Positions 8,442 through 16,612 of a stretch of DNA of 19,583 nt are shown piece by piece (the first letter of the stretch is position 1; each line of letters opens with the position of its first letter). Under the pieces are notes generated by a model. The model had not been told where the DNA came from, searched no databases, and saw only the letters and a list, made by a program, of their open reading frames with translations. This DNA is from Ignavibacteriales bacterium (GTDB taxonomy: Bacteria > Bacteroidota > Ignavibacteria > Ignavibacteriales > Ignavibacteriaceae). The position numbers and the translations under genes were made by a program. The stretch spans positions 1 through 19,583 of the forward strand of contig PLNZ01000209.1 of NCBI GenBank assembly GCA_003142915.1. The letters are read 5' to 3'.

Positions 8442-10334
8442 ATGAATCAGACCTTAGAATCGAAATTGCAGAATTTACCGGACGGCCCCGGAATTTATCA
8501 ATTCAAAAATGATAAGGGAAAAGTAATATACGTAGGTAAAGCGGTAAGTTTGAAAAGCCGGGTAAGAAGTTATTTCCATAACGGGGTCACTTCCCCGAAA
8601 ACTATAGCGCTTATAAATAAGGTAGTAGATCTCGAGCTGATTGTAACAGATAATGAAATTGAGGCGCTGGTACTCGAGAATAATTTAATAAAAGAATTCA
8701 AACCGCGCTATAATGTAAACTTAAAAGACGATAAATCTTACCCTTATATAAGGGTGACGAAAGAACCCTTCCCAAGAATTTTTTCAACCCGAAGCGTTGT
8801 AAGAGACGGCTCTAAATATTTCGGGCCCTACACCGATGTAAAGAATATGAAATCATCATTGCGGATGCTTAATCATATTTTTATGATAAGAAGCTGCAAA
8901 CTAAATATTGACGATGACGCAATTGGAAAAAAGAAATTTAAAGTATGTCTTGAATATCATATAAAAAGATGCGAAGGCCCCTGCGAAGGGCTAATATCTT
9001 CCGTGGATTATAATGAACGCGTTAACAGTGTAATTAAAGTGCTGCGCGGAAAAACCGATGATCTTATTAAAGAGTTAAAAGAAAAAATGGAAATAGCAGT
9101 TGGAACACTCGAATTTGAAAAAGCTGCCGATTTCCGCGACAAAATCAGCCGGCTTCAGGCTATATCCGAGAAACAGAAAGTTGTTAGCGATGATTTTGAA
9201 GACCGCGACATCATTTCTATTGCCTATGAAGGGAAGGATTCCGCCTGTTCCATATTTAATATACGCAACGGAAAGCTTATTGTGAAGAAACAATTAAAAT
9301 TAAGCATAGACGAATGGGATGAAATTGATGATATATACTCCGCTGCAATAAAATTTTACTACGGAGAATTTGTTGATATTCCAAATGAAATAATACTTGA
9401 AACCATGCCCGCAGATGCGGAAGCCCTTGAAGGATGGCTCTCGGAAAAAGCATTAAGAGACCAGACTGAACGAAAAGCTAAAGTTAAAATAGTCATCCCT
9501 AAAAGAGGAAGCTTAAGCTCACTCGTTAAGATGTGTAAAGAAAATGCAATATTCCAATTGAAAGAAATTCAAATTCAAAGGTTGAAAAAAGAAGGACACG
9601 TTCCTTATGCTCTTGCTGCCCTACAGCGTGATTTATATTTAACAACGCTTCCCCGTAAAATTGAATGCTTTGACATTTCCAACCTACAGGGAACGGATTC
9701 TGTAGCAAGTATGGTAGTGTTTGAAGACGGCAAGTCTAAAAAAAGCCTTTACAGAAAATTTATCATAAAAGAAGTAGTCGGCCCGGACGATTTTTCAAGC
9801 ATGAGAGAAGTGATAAGAAGAAGGTATTCAAAACTAAAAGAAGAAAACGGCATCCTTCCGGATTTGATAATGGTTGACGGGGGCAAAGGACAGCTTTCAA
9901 GCGCGGTAGAAATACTTGACGATTTGGGTTTTAAAAAGTATAATATTATCGGGCTGGCGAAGAGGCTTGAAGAAGTTTTCTTCCCCGGCAAATCCGACCC
10001 TGCGTCTGTCCCCAAAACATCATCAGGGCTAAAGCTTCTTCAGCAGGTTAGAGATGAAGCACACCGTTTCGCAATTACGTTTCACAGGAGCAGAAGAAGT
10101 AAAAGAACAATTCAGACCGAACTAACGGCTATAAAAGGCATTGGCTCTTCTACCGCCGAAATTTTGCTTAAAGAGCTCGGTAGTGTCCCTGCAGTTAAGG
10201 AATCAAATTTCGAACAGCTTAAAAAATTCGTGGGAAAGAAAAAAGCGGACATCATTATAAAGCATTTTTCGACTTCATCAATTGCCGCCCCTTTTGCCGA
10301 TAAGAAAGACAGTGTCGGAGAGGAACCAGATTAA
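8442..10334 (+). CDS. uvrC: Excinuclease ABC subunit C
   Basis: UvrC makes both incisions around bulky DNA lesions after UvrA/UvrB have located them. Domains in order: the GIY-YIG nuclease (about 14-95, with GIYQF, YVG at 30-32, Arg40, Glu79 and Asn91) cuts on the 3' side. Four cysteines (152, 169, 177, 181) in the spacing known for the UvrC iron-sulfur cluster follow. Next is a UVR motif (about 205-240) for UvrB contact. The RNase H-like 5' nuclease has Asp411 (ECFDISNLQG), Asp479 (MVDGGKGQ) and His541 (DEAHRF). A helix-hairpin-helix pair (about 560-600, LTAIKGIGSSTAEILL) completes it. All catalytic residues appear present and 630 residues is normal. ATG at 8442 has only a weak ACAGG upstream. 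uvrA is 3.4 kb away on the other strand; uvrB is not in the window. Confidence 0.98.
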   Translation: MNQTLESKLQNLPDGPGIYQFKNDKGKVIYVGKAVSLKSRVRSYFHNGVTSPKTIALINKVVDLELIVTDNEIEALVLENNLIKEFKPRYNVNLKDDKSYPYIRVTKEPFPRIFSTRSVVRDGSKYFGPYTDVKNMKSSLRMLNHIFMIRSCKLNIDDDAIGKKKFKVCLEYHIKRCEGPCEGLISSVDYNERVNSVIKVLRGKTDDLIKELKEKMEIAVGTLEFEKAADFRDKISRLQAISEKQKVVSDDFEDRDIISIAYEGKDSACSIFNIRNGKLIVKKQLKLSIDEWDEIDDIYSAAIKFYYGEFVDIPNEIILETMPADAEALEGWLSEKALRDQTERKAKVKIVIPKRGSLSSLVKMCKENAIFQLKEIQIQRLKKEGHVPYALAALQRDLYLTTLPRKIECFDISNLQGTDSVASMVVFEDGKSKKSLYRKFIIKEVVGPDDFSSMREVIRRRYSKLKEENGILPDLIMVDGGKGQLSSAVEILDDLGFKKYNIIGLAKRLEEVFFPGKSDPASVPKTSSGLKLLQQVRDEAHRFAITFHRSRRSKRTIQTELTAIKGIGSSTAEILLKELGSVPAVKESNFEQLKKFVGKKKADIIIKHFSTSSIAAPFADKKDSVGEEPD

Positions 10335-10354
10335 AGGGTAAACAAAAATTATAC

Positions 10355-10362
10355 TATCTTTG
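10355..10362 (+). promoter_or_regulatory. Possible Bacteroidota-type -7 promoter element
   Basis: TATCTTTG is an exact match to the TAnnTTTG -7 element used by the primary sigma factor of Bacteroidetes. It lies 81 bases before the L,D-transpeptidase start and 20 bases after the uvrC stop. No convincing TTTG -33 box is seen at the expected distance, so this is only a candidate. Confidence 0.3.
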
Positions 10363-10443
10363 TTGGGAAACTTTATATCTTTTAGAAAGTATAATAATTT
10401 CAACTGTCTTTTATTTTTAATGCTATAATAACGGTCAAGAGAA

Positions 10444-11292
10444 ATGAAAGTTACATGGGGTTTTTTCTTATTTCTACTTTTAACCTTTCAAAATATCTTT
10501 GCAGATAAAGGTTACGCCGGGAATAGGATTATTACCGATTCATCTATAACCATGAATTTTTCTTACATAAGGGATACTCTTTTTACTTCACAGCTTTTTT
10601 ATATTGAAATTAACCTTACAACACAAACCGGTTATCTTCATTCAAGAGACGGCAATGTTAAAATTTTTGGAATATCGAGCGGTACAGATAAACTGGAAGA
10701 AGGGATTAATACAAAAGAGGGATTATTCGTAATCAAATCAAAAATGCCGAAGTGGTACTCGCGCCAGTTTGACAGCACTCTAATGCTGAATTGGATGGGA
10801 TTCAATTATGGTATCGGTTTTCATGCATTAAAATCAAGCGGATACTATAAATATCTCGGTAAAAAGAAAAGCTCACACGGCTGTGTTAGGGTCTCAAGAA
10901 CGATGGCAAAATTTCTTTATGACACTATTAAAATCGGGACACCTGTTCTGGTTCATAAAGGGAATAGTATAATCACTATTACTTTCACGGATTCCACAAG
11001 AGAATTTGTACATTATAATCTTGCGGAACTCAAAAAGGAAATAGCTCTGAGGTATAAACAAATGTATACAGGGAGATATTTTATAAACAGCCGGGAGAAT
11101 ATTATAATCGATAATAATAATATTGGACATCAGGGTTTGCCAATTGGTAATCCAAAGAATATTTTAAAAAGGCAGATAATTAAATCTCCATCGTCATTTG
11201 TACAGTCGGTGATTCCTCCTAATAAAGGAATTATGATAATCCATAAATCATTTCCCAGGGAAGTTTTTAATACACAAATAACTTCAAAATAA
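10444..11292 (+). CDS. Secreted L,D-transpeptidase (YkuD domain)
   Basis: The first 20 residues (hydrophobic after MKVTW, with AXA-like cleavage near IFA-DK) form a signal peptide. Residues about 50-172 are a YkuD catalytic domain. They include a beta-rich start (YIEINLTTQTGYLHS), the conserved His127 in GIGFHAL and the active-site signature SHGCVRVS with nucleophile Cys147. Such enzymes form 3-3 peptidoglycan cross-links, or attach proteins or D-amino acids to the wall, in the periplasm. No LysM or peptidoglycan-binding domain is visible. The last 110 residues are a charged, Ile/Asn-rich tail of unknown role. The start at 10444 has a purine-rich AAGAGAA just before it. It is 109 bases after uvrC, with a candidate promoter between them, so it is likely transcribed separately. 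Confidence 0.9.
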   Translation: MKVTWGFFLFLLLTFQNIFADKGYAGNRIITDSSITMNFSYIRDTLFTSQLFYIEINLTTQTGYLHSRDGNVKIFGISSGTDKLEEGINTKEGLFVIKSKMPKWYSRQFDSTLMLNWMGFNYGIGFHALKSSGYYKYLGKKKSSHGCVRVSRTMAKFLYDTIKIGTPVLVHKGNSIITITFTDSTREFVHYNLAELKKEIALRYKQMYTGRYFINSRENIIIDNNNIGHQGLPIGNPKNILKRQIIKSPSSFVQSVIPPNKGIMIIHKSFPREVFNTQITSK

Positions 11293-11535
11293 GTAGGTTT
11301 TATATACTATCGGGCTAAGAAAATTCAAAAATAATTATTAATTTTTGCCATCATATGGATTAAAGAAATAAAAATGACAGTAAAATTATTCATACTTCTG
11401 TATTTTAAGATTTTTCAATAAAAAATTGGATGCCGTTTTTGCCGAAAGCATCACTATGTTACATGGAAATTATAAAAAGTTTTTTTTAAGTTACCTCTAT
11501 AAAAGATGGTAAATGTTTATTATTATATGTTATTT

Positions 11536-12723
11536 ATGATAAAAAAAACGACCACATTAATAATCTTAACACTTCTATTCGGCGGCTGCAGTCTATTTAA
11601 CAAGCCGAAAACTGATTTGCCTGCTTACAATTCCCGCACTCTGAAGGACTTAATTTTGAGAGCAGTAAGCGGGGATACAGGCGCCAACAAAAAATTAAGT
11701 AATTTCGTTGATTTAAACATCCCCGTTAATAACGATTATATTGCATTAGTAATAGATAGTTTAAGTGCAAAAGCAAATAAGAAGTATTTTATTGTTTTAA
11801 TTAATTATCCCAATCCCATATTTAACCGGTTTGCAATTTATGACACTGCTCTGAATATATATCTAATTGATAAATCTTTGAATGGTTACATAAACGAATC
11901 TGTTATTAATTTAAATGAGAAAAAACTAGTTAAAATTTCGGAAAGCTTTATATCCAAGGATATTTTACGAATCGATAGAATTTCCCTTTATCAAATAAAC
12001 GATACTTCAGCAAATTTGTCTTTTAGAACTTTTACAAAACTTACCGATCCCAAAATAGTATTTAATCAAATAATTACGGAATTCTCAACTGAACGGATTA
12101 AAACGGAATTGAGCAGTTCCCAAGTAACGCCAATTTCCGGCAAAGCAGATATATTTTTATTTGATTATGCAAAAAAAGAATATATTAGTCAGAGCAACAC
12201 CTTCGATAATTTTGTTTTAGAACACATTAAAAATTATAAGAATAATTTGGATAAACCGGAAATCACTGATAAAAGATCATTATATGCTTCTATAGGGATA
12301 GATATTGATCTTGATACAATTAAAAACACGGGTAATATTAAAAATACGCAGGGCTATACTTTAACGCTAACTGATAATTGGAAGACTCTAAAAGACATTT
12401 CTATTTCGGATTTTTTTAAAACCCCATTAAAAGGGACAAAATATATTAATGATGTAATCGGTTCACATATTTCCGTTATTGCCCTTCCTGAAGGTGATTC
12501 TTCGGAAAATTATATTGATTACAAGCTGACCAATTCGTCCGCCGGAAAATACCGTGTAAGATATTCAGAGAAGATAGATTCTAAAAAAGACTTTGCGCAA
12601 TTCTTTGAATATTCCTGCGGCACAAAAAAATACTTATTAATTCTTACTGCACCAAAATATTCTTATGATAAATATAAAGATGATTTTAACAATATTATCA
12701 ACTCATTTTCAATCAATTGCTGA
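11536..12723 (+). CDS. Putative lipoprotein of unknown function
   Basis: I do not recognise the family with confidence. From Met at 11536 the protein begins MIKKTTTLIILTLLFGGCSLF, a lipoprotein signal with a lipobox-like FGGC (Cys18), so I prefer this start to the in-frame ATG at 11506, which would add ten residues (MVNVYYYMLF) ahead of the basic region. Neither ATG has a good ribosome binding site. The mature part (about 375 residues) is Asn/Lys/Ser-rich and mixed alpha-beta without repeats. The last 120 residues (GYTLTLTDNWKTL ... APKYSYDKYKDDFNNIINSF) resemble the layout of PsbP/DUF1795-like domains, in which a starting GF/Y-x-hydrophobic strand and a final DF-x-x-I-x-x-SF helix are typical; this is inference. 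Location would be a membrane facing the periplasm. sixA follows after 44 bases and may be cotranscribed. Confidence 0.75.
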   Translation: MIKKTTTLIILTLLFGGCSLFNKPKTDLPAYNSRTLKDLILRAVSGDTGANKKLSNFVDLNIPVNNDYIALVIDSLSAKANKKYFIVLINYPNPIFNRFAIYDTALNIYLIDKSLNGYINESVINLNEKKLVKISESFISKDILRIDRISLYQINDTSANLSFRTFTKLTDPKIVFNQIITEFSTERIKTELSSSQVTPISGKADIFLFDYAKKEYISQSNTFDNFVLEHIKNYKNNLDKPEITDKRSLYASIGIDIDLDTIKNTGNIKNTQGYTLTLTDNWKTLKDISISDFFKTPLKGTKYINDVIGSHISVIALPEGDSSENYIDYKLTNSSAGKYRVRYSEKIDSKKDFAQFFEYSCGTKKYLLILTAPKYSYDKYKDDFNNIINSFSINC

Positions 12724-12767
12724 AGGCAGATCTCTTCTGTTTTTTAAAATAATTTAAATTAAATAGT

Positions 12768-13259
12768 ATGAACATTTATCTTATTCGTCACGGCGATGCC
12801 GAAAAAGTATCAACCGGGAAAAAAGATTTTGACAGAGAGCTAACTCTCCCGGGAAGGATAAAGTTAAAATCCGCAGTTCTAAACTGGAAAAATCTCATTA
12901 AGGAATTTAACTTCATTGTAACTTCTCCGTTAACAAGGGCGGTTCAAACGGCAAATATTATTGCTGAATTATACGGCGCCGGATATAATATCTTAATAGA
13001 TAAAAAGCTTTCACCAGGCAGCAGGACAGAAAATTTAATCGAAATTGCTAATTCATTGGAAAGCGAAGAAATTGCTTTCGTGGGACATCAACCCGATTTA
13101 TCGGAGCAGCTTTCCGATTTAATATCGCCTAAAGGCGCTTATATTGATTTTAAAAAGGGAGCAATAGCCAAAGTTTCATTTGGGAATAAGGTAAGTATAG
13201 CCAAGGGAACATTAGAATTTTTAATTCCGGTTTCGGTTTTTAATTCTCCCTCTTTATAG
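12768..13259 (+). CDS. sixA: Phosphohistidine phosphatase, SixA type
   Basis: This 163-residue histidine-phosphatase-superfamily protein starts with IRHGDAE (Arg7-His8-Gly9, His8 being the phosphate-accepting residue). It also has SPLTRAVQTA (Arg57) and VGHQPDLS (His107), the short SixA layout without the inserts of phosphoglycerate mutases. SixA removes phosphate from histidine in phosphorelay or phosphotransfer proteins in the cytoplasm; the substrate here is unknown. The C-terminal KGAIAKVSF segment is also typical. The start at 12768 lacks a Shine-Dalgarno sequence. The gene lies 44 bases after the lipoprotein gene and its stop codon touches the convergent SRP RNA terminator, so the transcript must end within or beyond that RNA gene. 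Confidence 0.9.
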   Translation: MNIYLIRHGDAEKVSTGKKDFDRELTLPGRIKLKSAVLNWKNLIKEFNFIVTSPLTRAVQTANIIAELYGAGYNILIDKKLSPGSRTENLIEIANSLESEEIAFVGHQPDLSEQLSDLISPKGAYIDFKKGAIAKVSFGNKVSIAKGTLEFLIPVSVFNSPSL

Positions 13260-13269
13260 TAAAAAAAAA

Positions 13270-13355
13270 GGACAGACGGCTACCCAAGAATCGTACTTAC
13301 CGCTGCTTCCTTCCGGACCTGACGGGGTTAGGCACTATCCTGTTAACCGCTGCCC
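13270..13355 (-). ncRNA. ffs: Small bacterial SRP RNA (4.5S-like)
   Basis: On the minus strand this contains the near-invariant SRP domain IV core GTCAGGTCCGGAAGGAAGCA (GGAA tetraloop with the symmetric and asymmetric internal loops). It is flanked by arms that pair back over the whole length (5' GGGCAG with CTGTCC at the 3' end), making the single long hairpin of the roughly 90-nt bacterial SRP RNA, without an Alu domain. It binds Ffh and directs ribosomes making membrane proteins to FtsY. Nine T residues on the minus strand (13261-13269) follow directly and act with the closing helix as an intrinsic terminator. Ends are estimated to within a few bases. It is convergent with sixA. Confidence 0.95.
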
Positions 13356-13494
13356 AAATATTTGCCTTTCTTCATTTAATGAAGGGTATAAAAATTGAAA
13401 ATATTTCGGTCTGTTGCAAGGAAATGCAGACTTGTTCAATTCATTTTGATTAGAATACTGTTATTGACCTAATTTAATCAATTTCGGATTATAG

Positions 13495-13673
13495 TGTACC
13501 CTAAAAACTGGACAATAATTTAAGGTGGAAAATACTTAAATTACAATAAGCGAAAGGAGCTTAAAATGTCTGGGAAAAGAAAAAACTATAGTGCCGAACT
13601 AAAAGCAAAAATAGCCTTGGAAGCAATCAAAGGGTACAGCAGTATAAATGAAATTGCAAGAGAAATGAATTAA
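13495..13673 (+). mobile_element. IS3-family insertion sequence remnant (left end)
   Basis: TGTACCCTAAAAACTGGACA (13495-13514) is a typical IS3-family left terminal repeat, starting with TGTA and ending in TGGACA. After a short leader comes a Shine-Dalgarno AAGGAG and the start of orfA. The element is cut at about 13673, where it meets the uvrA stop codon. No right end, orfB or DDE transposase core is present, so this is a dead left-end scar of about 180 bases. Confidence 0.85.
13566..13673 (+). pseudogene. Truncated IS3-family OrfA (transposase helix-turn-helix protein)
   Basis: A 35-codon open frame starts MSGKRKNYSAELKAKIALEA and continues to NEIAREMN before TAA. This matches the N-terminal helix-turn-helix start of IS3-family OrfA, where K-Y-S-A-E-x-K-A-K-x-A-L-E-A-I-K-G is the common pattern. 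Intact OrfA is about 90-100 residues, so two thirds, including the leucine zipper and frameshift window to OrfB, are missing. Its stop codon overlaps the stop codon of uvrA on the other strand (13670-13672). It keeps a good ribosome binding site (AAGGAG at 13554-13559) and could still be translated into a short peptide. Confidence 0.85.
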
Positions 13674-16498
13674 TTTATATTCAATTCCCTTTTTAGAAAT
13701 TCTCCAGTAAGACTTTTCTTGTTTTTCACAATCTGCTCCGGTGTACCTTCAGCAATAATTCTTCCGCCTTTATCACCACCTTCGGGCCCAAGATCAATTA
13801 CCCAGTCTGCTGTTTTAATAACATCAAGATTATGTTCGACTACAATAACTGTATTTCCTTTAGCTACAAGCTTATTTAAAACCCCTAATAAGATATTCAC
13901 GTCTTCAAAATGTAATCCTGTTGTAGGTTCATCAAGAATATAAAGAGTTTTACCGGTGCTAACTTTACTTAATTCAGTTGCAAGTTTAACACGCTGCGCT
14001 TCACCGCCGGATAGCGTAGTGGCTTGCTGACCAAGCTTTACATAGCCTAAACCGACATCATTAATTGCTTTTAATTTTCTCTTTATCCTGGGAAGATCCT
14101 CAAAAAAACCAAGAGCTTCGCTTATCCGCATTTCAAGAACGTCTGCAATAGATTTTGTTTTATACAAAACCTCCAGAGTTTCCCTGTTATATCTCTTGCC
14201 ACGGCACGCTTCACATTCCACATAAACATCGGGGAGAAAATTCATTTCAATTTTTTTAAGACCGTCGCCGCCGCACTCTTCGCATCTTCCGCCTGCAACA
14301 TTAAAGCTGAACCGTCCCGTACTATACCCGCGCATTTTCGATTCGGGAAGCTGCGCAAATAAGTCTCTTATAAAAGTAAACAGCCCGGTATAAGTTGCAG
14401 GATTTGATCTTGGAGTCCGCCCAATCGGCAGTTGATCAATCTCAATAACCTTATCAATATATTCCAACCCTTCAATCGATTTATATGGGAGCGGAACAAC
14501 CTTAGATTTATATATTTTGTTCATCAATATTTTGAAGAGGGTTTCATTTATTATAGTTGATTTGCCGGAACCGCTTACGCCGGTTATTAATGTAAGTGTG
14601 CCAAGTGATATTTTTAGATTTACATTTTTTAAATTATGCCCGTTTGCACCTTTCAAAACCAGATAATTACCGTTTCCCATTTTTCTCTCCTGGGGAATTG
14701 GAATTTGTTTTCTGTAAGTAAGGTATTCAAGTGTTAGTGAATCAATTCCATCCTTTGATTCAATTAATTTCTTAGTTTCTCCTGCTAAGCAGACTTCACC
14801 GCCGTGCTCGCCGGCTCCGGGACCAAGGTCTATCATATAGTCGGAGTTCTCCATCGTCTCACGGTCATGCTCAACTACAATTACCGTATTACCTAAATCT
14901 CTTAAATTCTTTAGTGAATTAATAAGTTTTAAATTATCACTTTGATGAAGCCCTATGCTGGGTTCATCCAGTACATACAGCACACCTGCAAGCTGTGAGC
15001 CAATTTGTGTAGCCAAACGAATGCGCTGGGATTCACCGCCGGATAAAGTTCTTGCAGAACGGTCTAACGTCAAATAATTCAAACCAACGTTTAGAAGAAA
15101 TTTCAGCCTCTCCGTAATTTCTTTTATAATAGGTTTAGCAACAATCCCATCATTACCCGTCATGTGAAGTTTGTTAAAAAACTCTTCTGCTTTTGCGATA
15201 GATAAGTTCGTAACCTCGCTGATATTTTTCCCCTGGAATTTTACTGCTAATGATTCCTGCTTAAGCCTTCCTCCTTTGCATTCAGGGCACGGCACTGTGT
15301 TCATATACGATTCTACCCATTCCCGGATATGATTTGAAGAGGTTGTAGTATAATAATTTTTTAAGTGATTTATTAAACCTGCGAACCTGTGCAGGTAGGT
15401 AACTGGTTTGCTAGTACCGTAAGAATAAGAAAAAGCAATCTTATCTTTACTGCCGTTTAAGAGAATATCCTTTTGTTCATTAGCAAGGTCTTTAAGAGGG
15501 GTATCAAAATCAAACCCGTATTTTTCAGCTACAGCAGTTAATTGGTTAAAAAACCAGACAGAACGCGGCTTGCCAAGCGGCGCAAGACCTTCATCATTAA
15601 TTGTCTTATCCCAATCGGGAATCATTAAATTTATATCAAGCTCTTTTTTCTCACCGAGGCCTTCACAGGCCGGGCAGGAACCATAGGGCAAATTAAATGA
15701 AAACGAGTTGGGAGCTAATTCCCGAAAGCTTATTCCGCAGTCCAGGCATGCAAGATGACGGCTGAAAACATAATCCTGAGAATTATCATTTGCTATTACA
15801 ATTCCATTACCGTAGTTCAAACCAACTTCTATAGATTCGGTTAACCTGATTCTTGAATTTTCATTTACGGTAAATTTATCAATTGCTATCTCTATATTAT
15901 GAATTTTATATCTATCAACCTGGAGACCTTTCTTGATTTCATGAAATTCATTATCAACTCTCACTTTTAGAAATCCATCTGAAAGAATTTCCTCAAAAAG
16001 CTCCCTATAATGTCCTTTCCTTCCCCTTATGACAGGTGCCAGAACATTTATTTTTTTCCCCGCTAATGTTTGAATTATAGAATCAATAATTTGAGCAGAT
16101 GATTGCCTTGTTACCGGTTTGCCGCAATTATAGCAATAAGGAGTTCCAAGCCTTGCATACAGGAGTCTCAGGTAGTCATAAATTTCAGTTACTGTTCCCA
16201 CTGTTGAACGCGGGTTGCCGGAAGCAGATTTTTGTTCGATAGAAATAGCAGGACTTAAACCTTCTATTAAATCAACATCCGGCTTTTCAAGCATATCAAG
16301 GAACTGTCTTGCATAAGCTGAAAGAGATTCAATATATCTTCTTTGCCCTTCGGCATAAATAGTATCGAAAGCTAATGATGATTTACCGGAACCTGACAAT
16401 CCGGTAATTACGGTAAAAGAATCACGTGGTATCTCTAAATCAATATTTTTTAAGTTATGCTCTCGAGCGCCTTTTATTACAATAGTATCTTTTTCCAC
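13670..16498 (-). CDS. uvrA: Excinuclease ABC subunit A
   Basis: UvrA is the damage-sensing ATPase dimer of nucleotide excision repair, loading UvrB on lesions. At 942 residues it has the complete double ABC layout. Half one: Walker A GLSGSGKS (33-40), zinc module Cys251/254/275/278, a CPEC pair (404-407), signature LSGGES (485-490) and Walker B with Asp511-Glu512. Half two: Walker A GVSGSGKS (640-647), zinc module Cys739/742/762/765, signature LSGGEA (829-834) and Walker B Asp856-Glu857. The start is GTG at 16496-16498; an in-frame TAA lies 24 bases upstream, so few alternatives exist. It is divergent from the YigZ-family gene over 114 bases that hold a 16-bp palindrome. At its 3' end the stop codon coincides with the truncated end of an IS3 remnant, and no terminator hairpin is left. 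Confidence 0.98.
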   Translation of the reverse strand: MEKDTIVIKGAREHNLKNIDLEIPRDSFTVITGLSGSGKSSLAFDTIYAEGQRRYIESLSAYARQFLDMLEKPDVDLIEGLSPAISIEQKSASGNPRSTVGTVTEIYDYLRLLYARLGTPYCYNCGKPVTRQSSAQIIDSIIQTLAGKKINVLAPVIRGRKGHYRELFEEILSDGFLKVRVDNEFHEIKKGLQVDRYKIHNIEIAIDKFTVNENSRIRLTESIEVGLNYGNGIVIANDNSQDYVFSRHLACLDCGISFRELAPNSFSFNLPYGSCPACEGLGEKKELDINLMIPDWDKTINDEGLAPLGKPRSVWFFNQLTAVAEKYGFDFDTPLKDLANEQKDILLNGSKDKIAFSYSYGTSKPVTYLHRFAGLINHLKNYYTTTSSNHIREWVESYMNTVPCPECKGGRLKQESLAVKFQGKNISEVTNLSIAKAEEFFNKLHMTGNDGIVAKPIIKEITERLKFLLNVGLNYLTLDRSARTLSGGESQRIRLATQIGSQLAGVLYVLDEPSIGLHQSDNLKLINSLKNLRDLGNTVIVVEHDRETMENSDYMIDLGPGAGEHGGEVCLAGETKKLIESKDGIDSLTLEYLTYRKQIPIPQERKMGNGNYLVLKGANGHNLKNVNLKISLGTLTLITGVSGSGKSTIINETLFKILMNKIYKSKVVPLPYKSIEGLEYIDKVIEIDQLPIGRTPRSNPATYTGLFTFIRDLFAQLPESKMRGYSTGRFSFNVAGGRCEECGGDGLKKIEMNFLPDVYVECEACRGKRYNRETLEVLYKTKSIADVLEMRISEALGFFEDLPRIKRKLKAINDVGLGYVKLGQQATTLSGGEAQRVKLATELSKVSTGKTLYILDEPTTGLHFEDVNILLGVLNKLVAKGNTVIVVEHNLDVIKTADWVIDLGPEGGDKGGRIIAEGTPEQIVKNKKSLTGEFLKRELNIN

Positions 16499-16584
16499 AG
16501 GAAGCCAAATTTTGAAAATTTAAAATATTATATTACTTATCATCGGTTTGAAAAGCAATTTAATTTGAGTTGTATCAACCCGTT

Positions 16585-16600
16585 TTTCTATTAATAGAAA
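16585..16600. promoter_or_regulatory. Palindrome in the uvrA/YigZ divergent region, candidate operator
   Basis: TTTCTATTAATAGAAA is a perfect 16-bp palindrome, 12 bases before the YigZ-family start and about 86 bases before the uvrA start. uvrA is often under LexA control, but this does not match the E. coli (CTGT-N8-ACAG) or Bacillus LexA boxes. It could be a binding site for an unidentified dimeric regulator or chance in AT-rich DNA. Confidence 0.3.
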
Positions 16601-16612
16601 CAGCAATTTTTA

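Noticed and set aside
13270..13355. Possible attenuator or riboswitch in the G-rich segment after sixA
   Set aside because: The minus-strand sequence carries the SRP RNA domain IV core, which explains it.
13356..13400. Palindrome CTTCATTTAATGAAG (13370-13384) upstream of the SRP RNA as an operator
   Set aside because: It lies within the expected promoter span but matches no known element; a 15-bp AT-rich match of this kind is plausible by chance.
16499..16560. TATAAT-like box in the minus-strand uvrA upstream region as a sigma-70 promoter
   Set aside because: A good -35 element at proper spacing is not present and the likely source phylum uses a different consensus.
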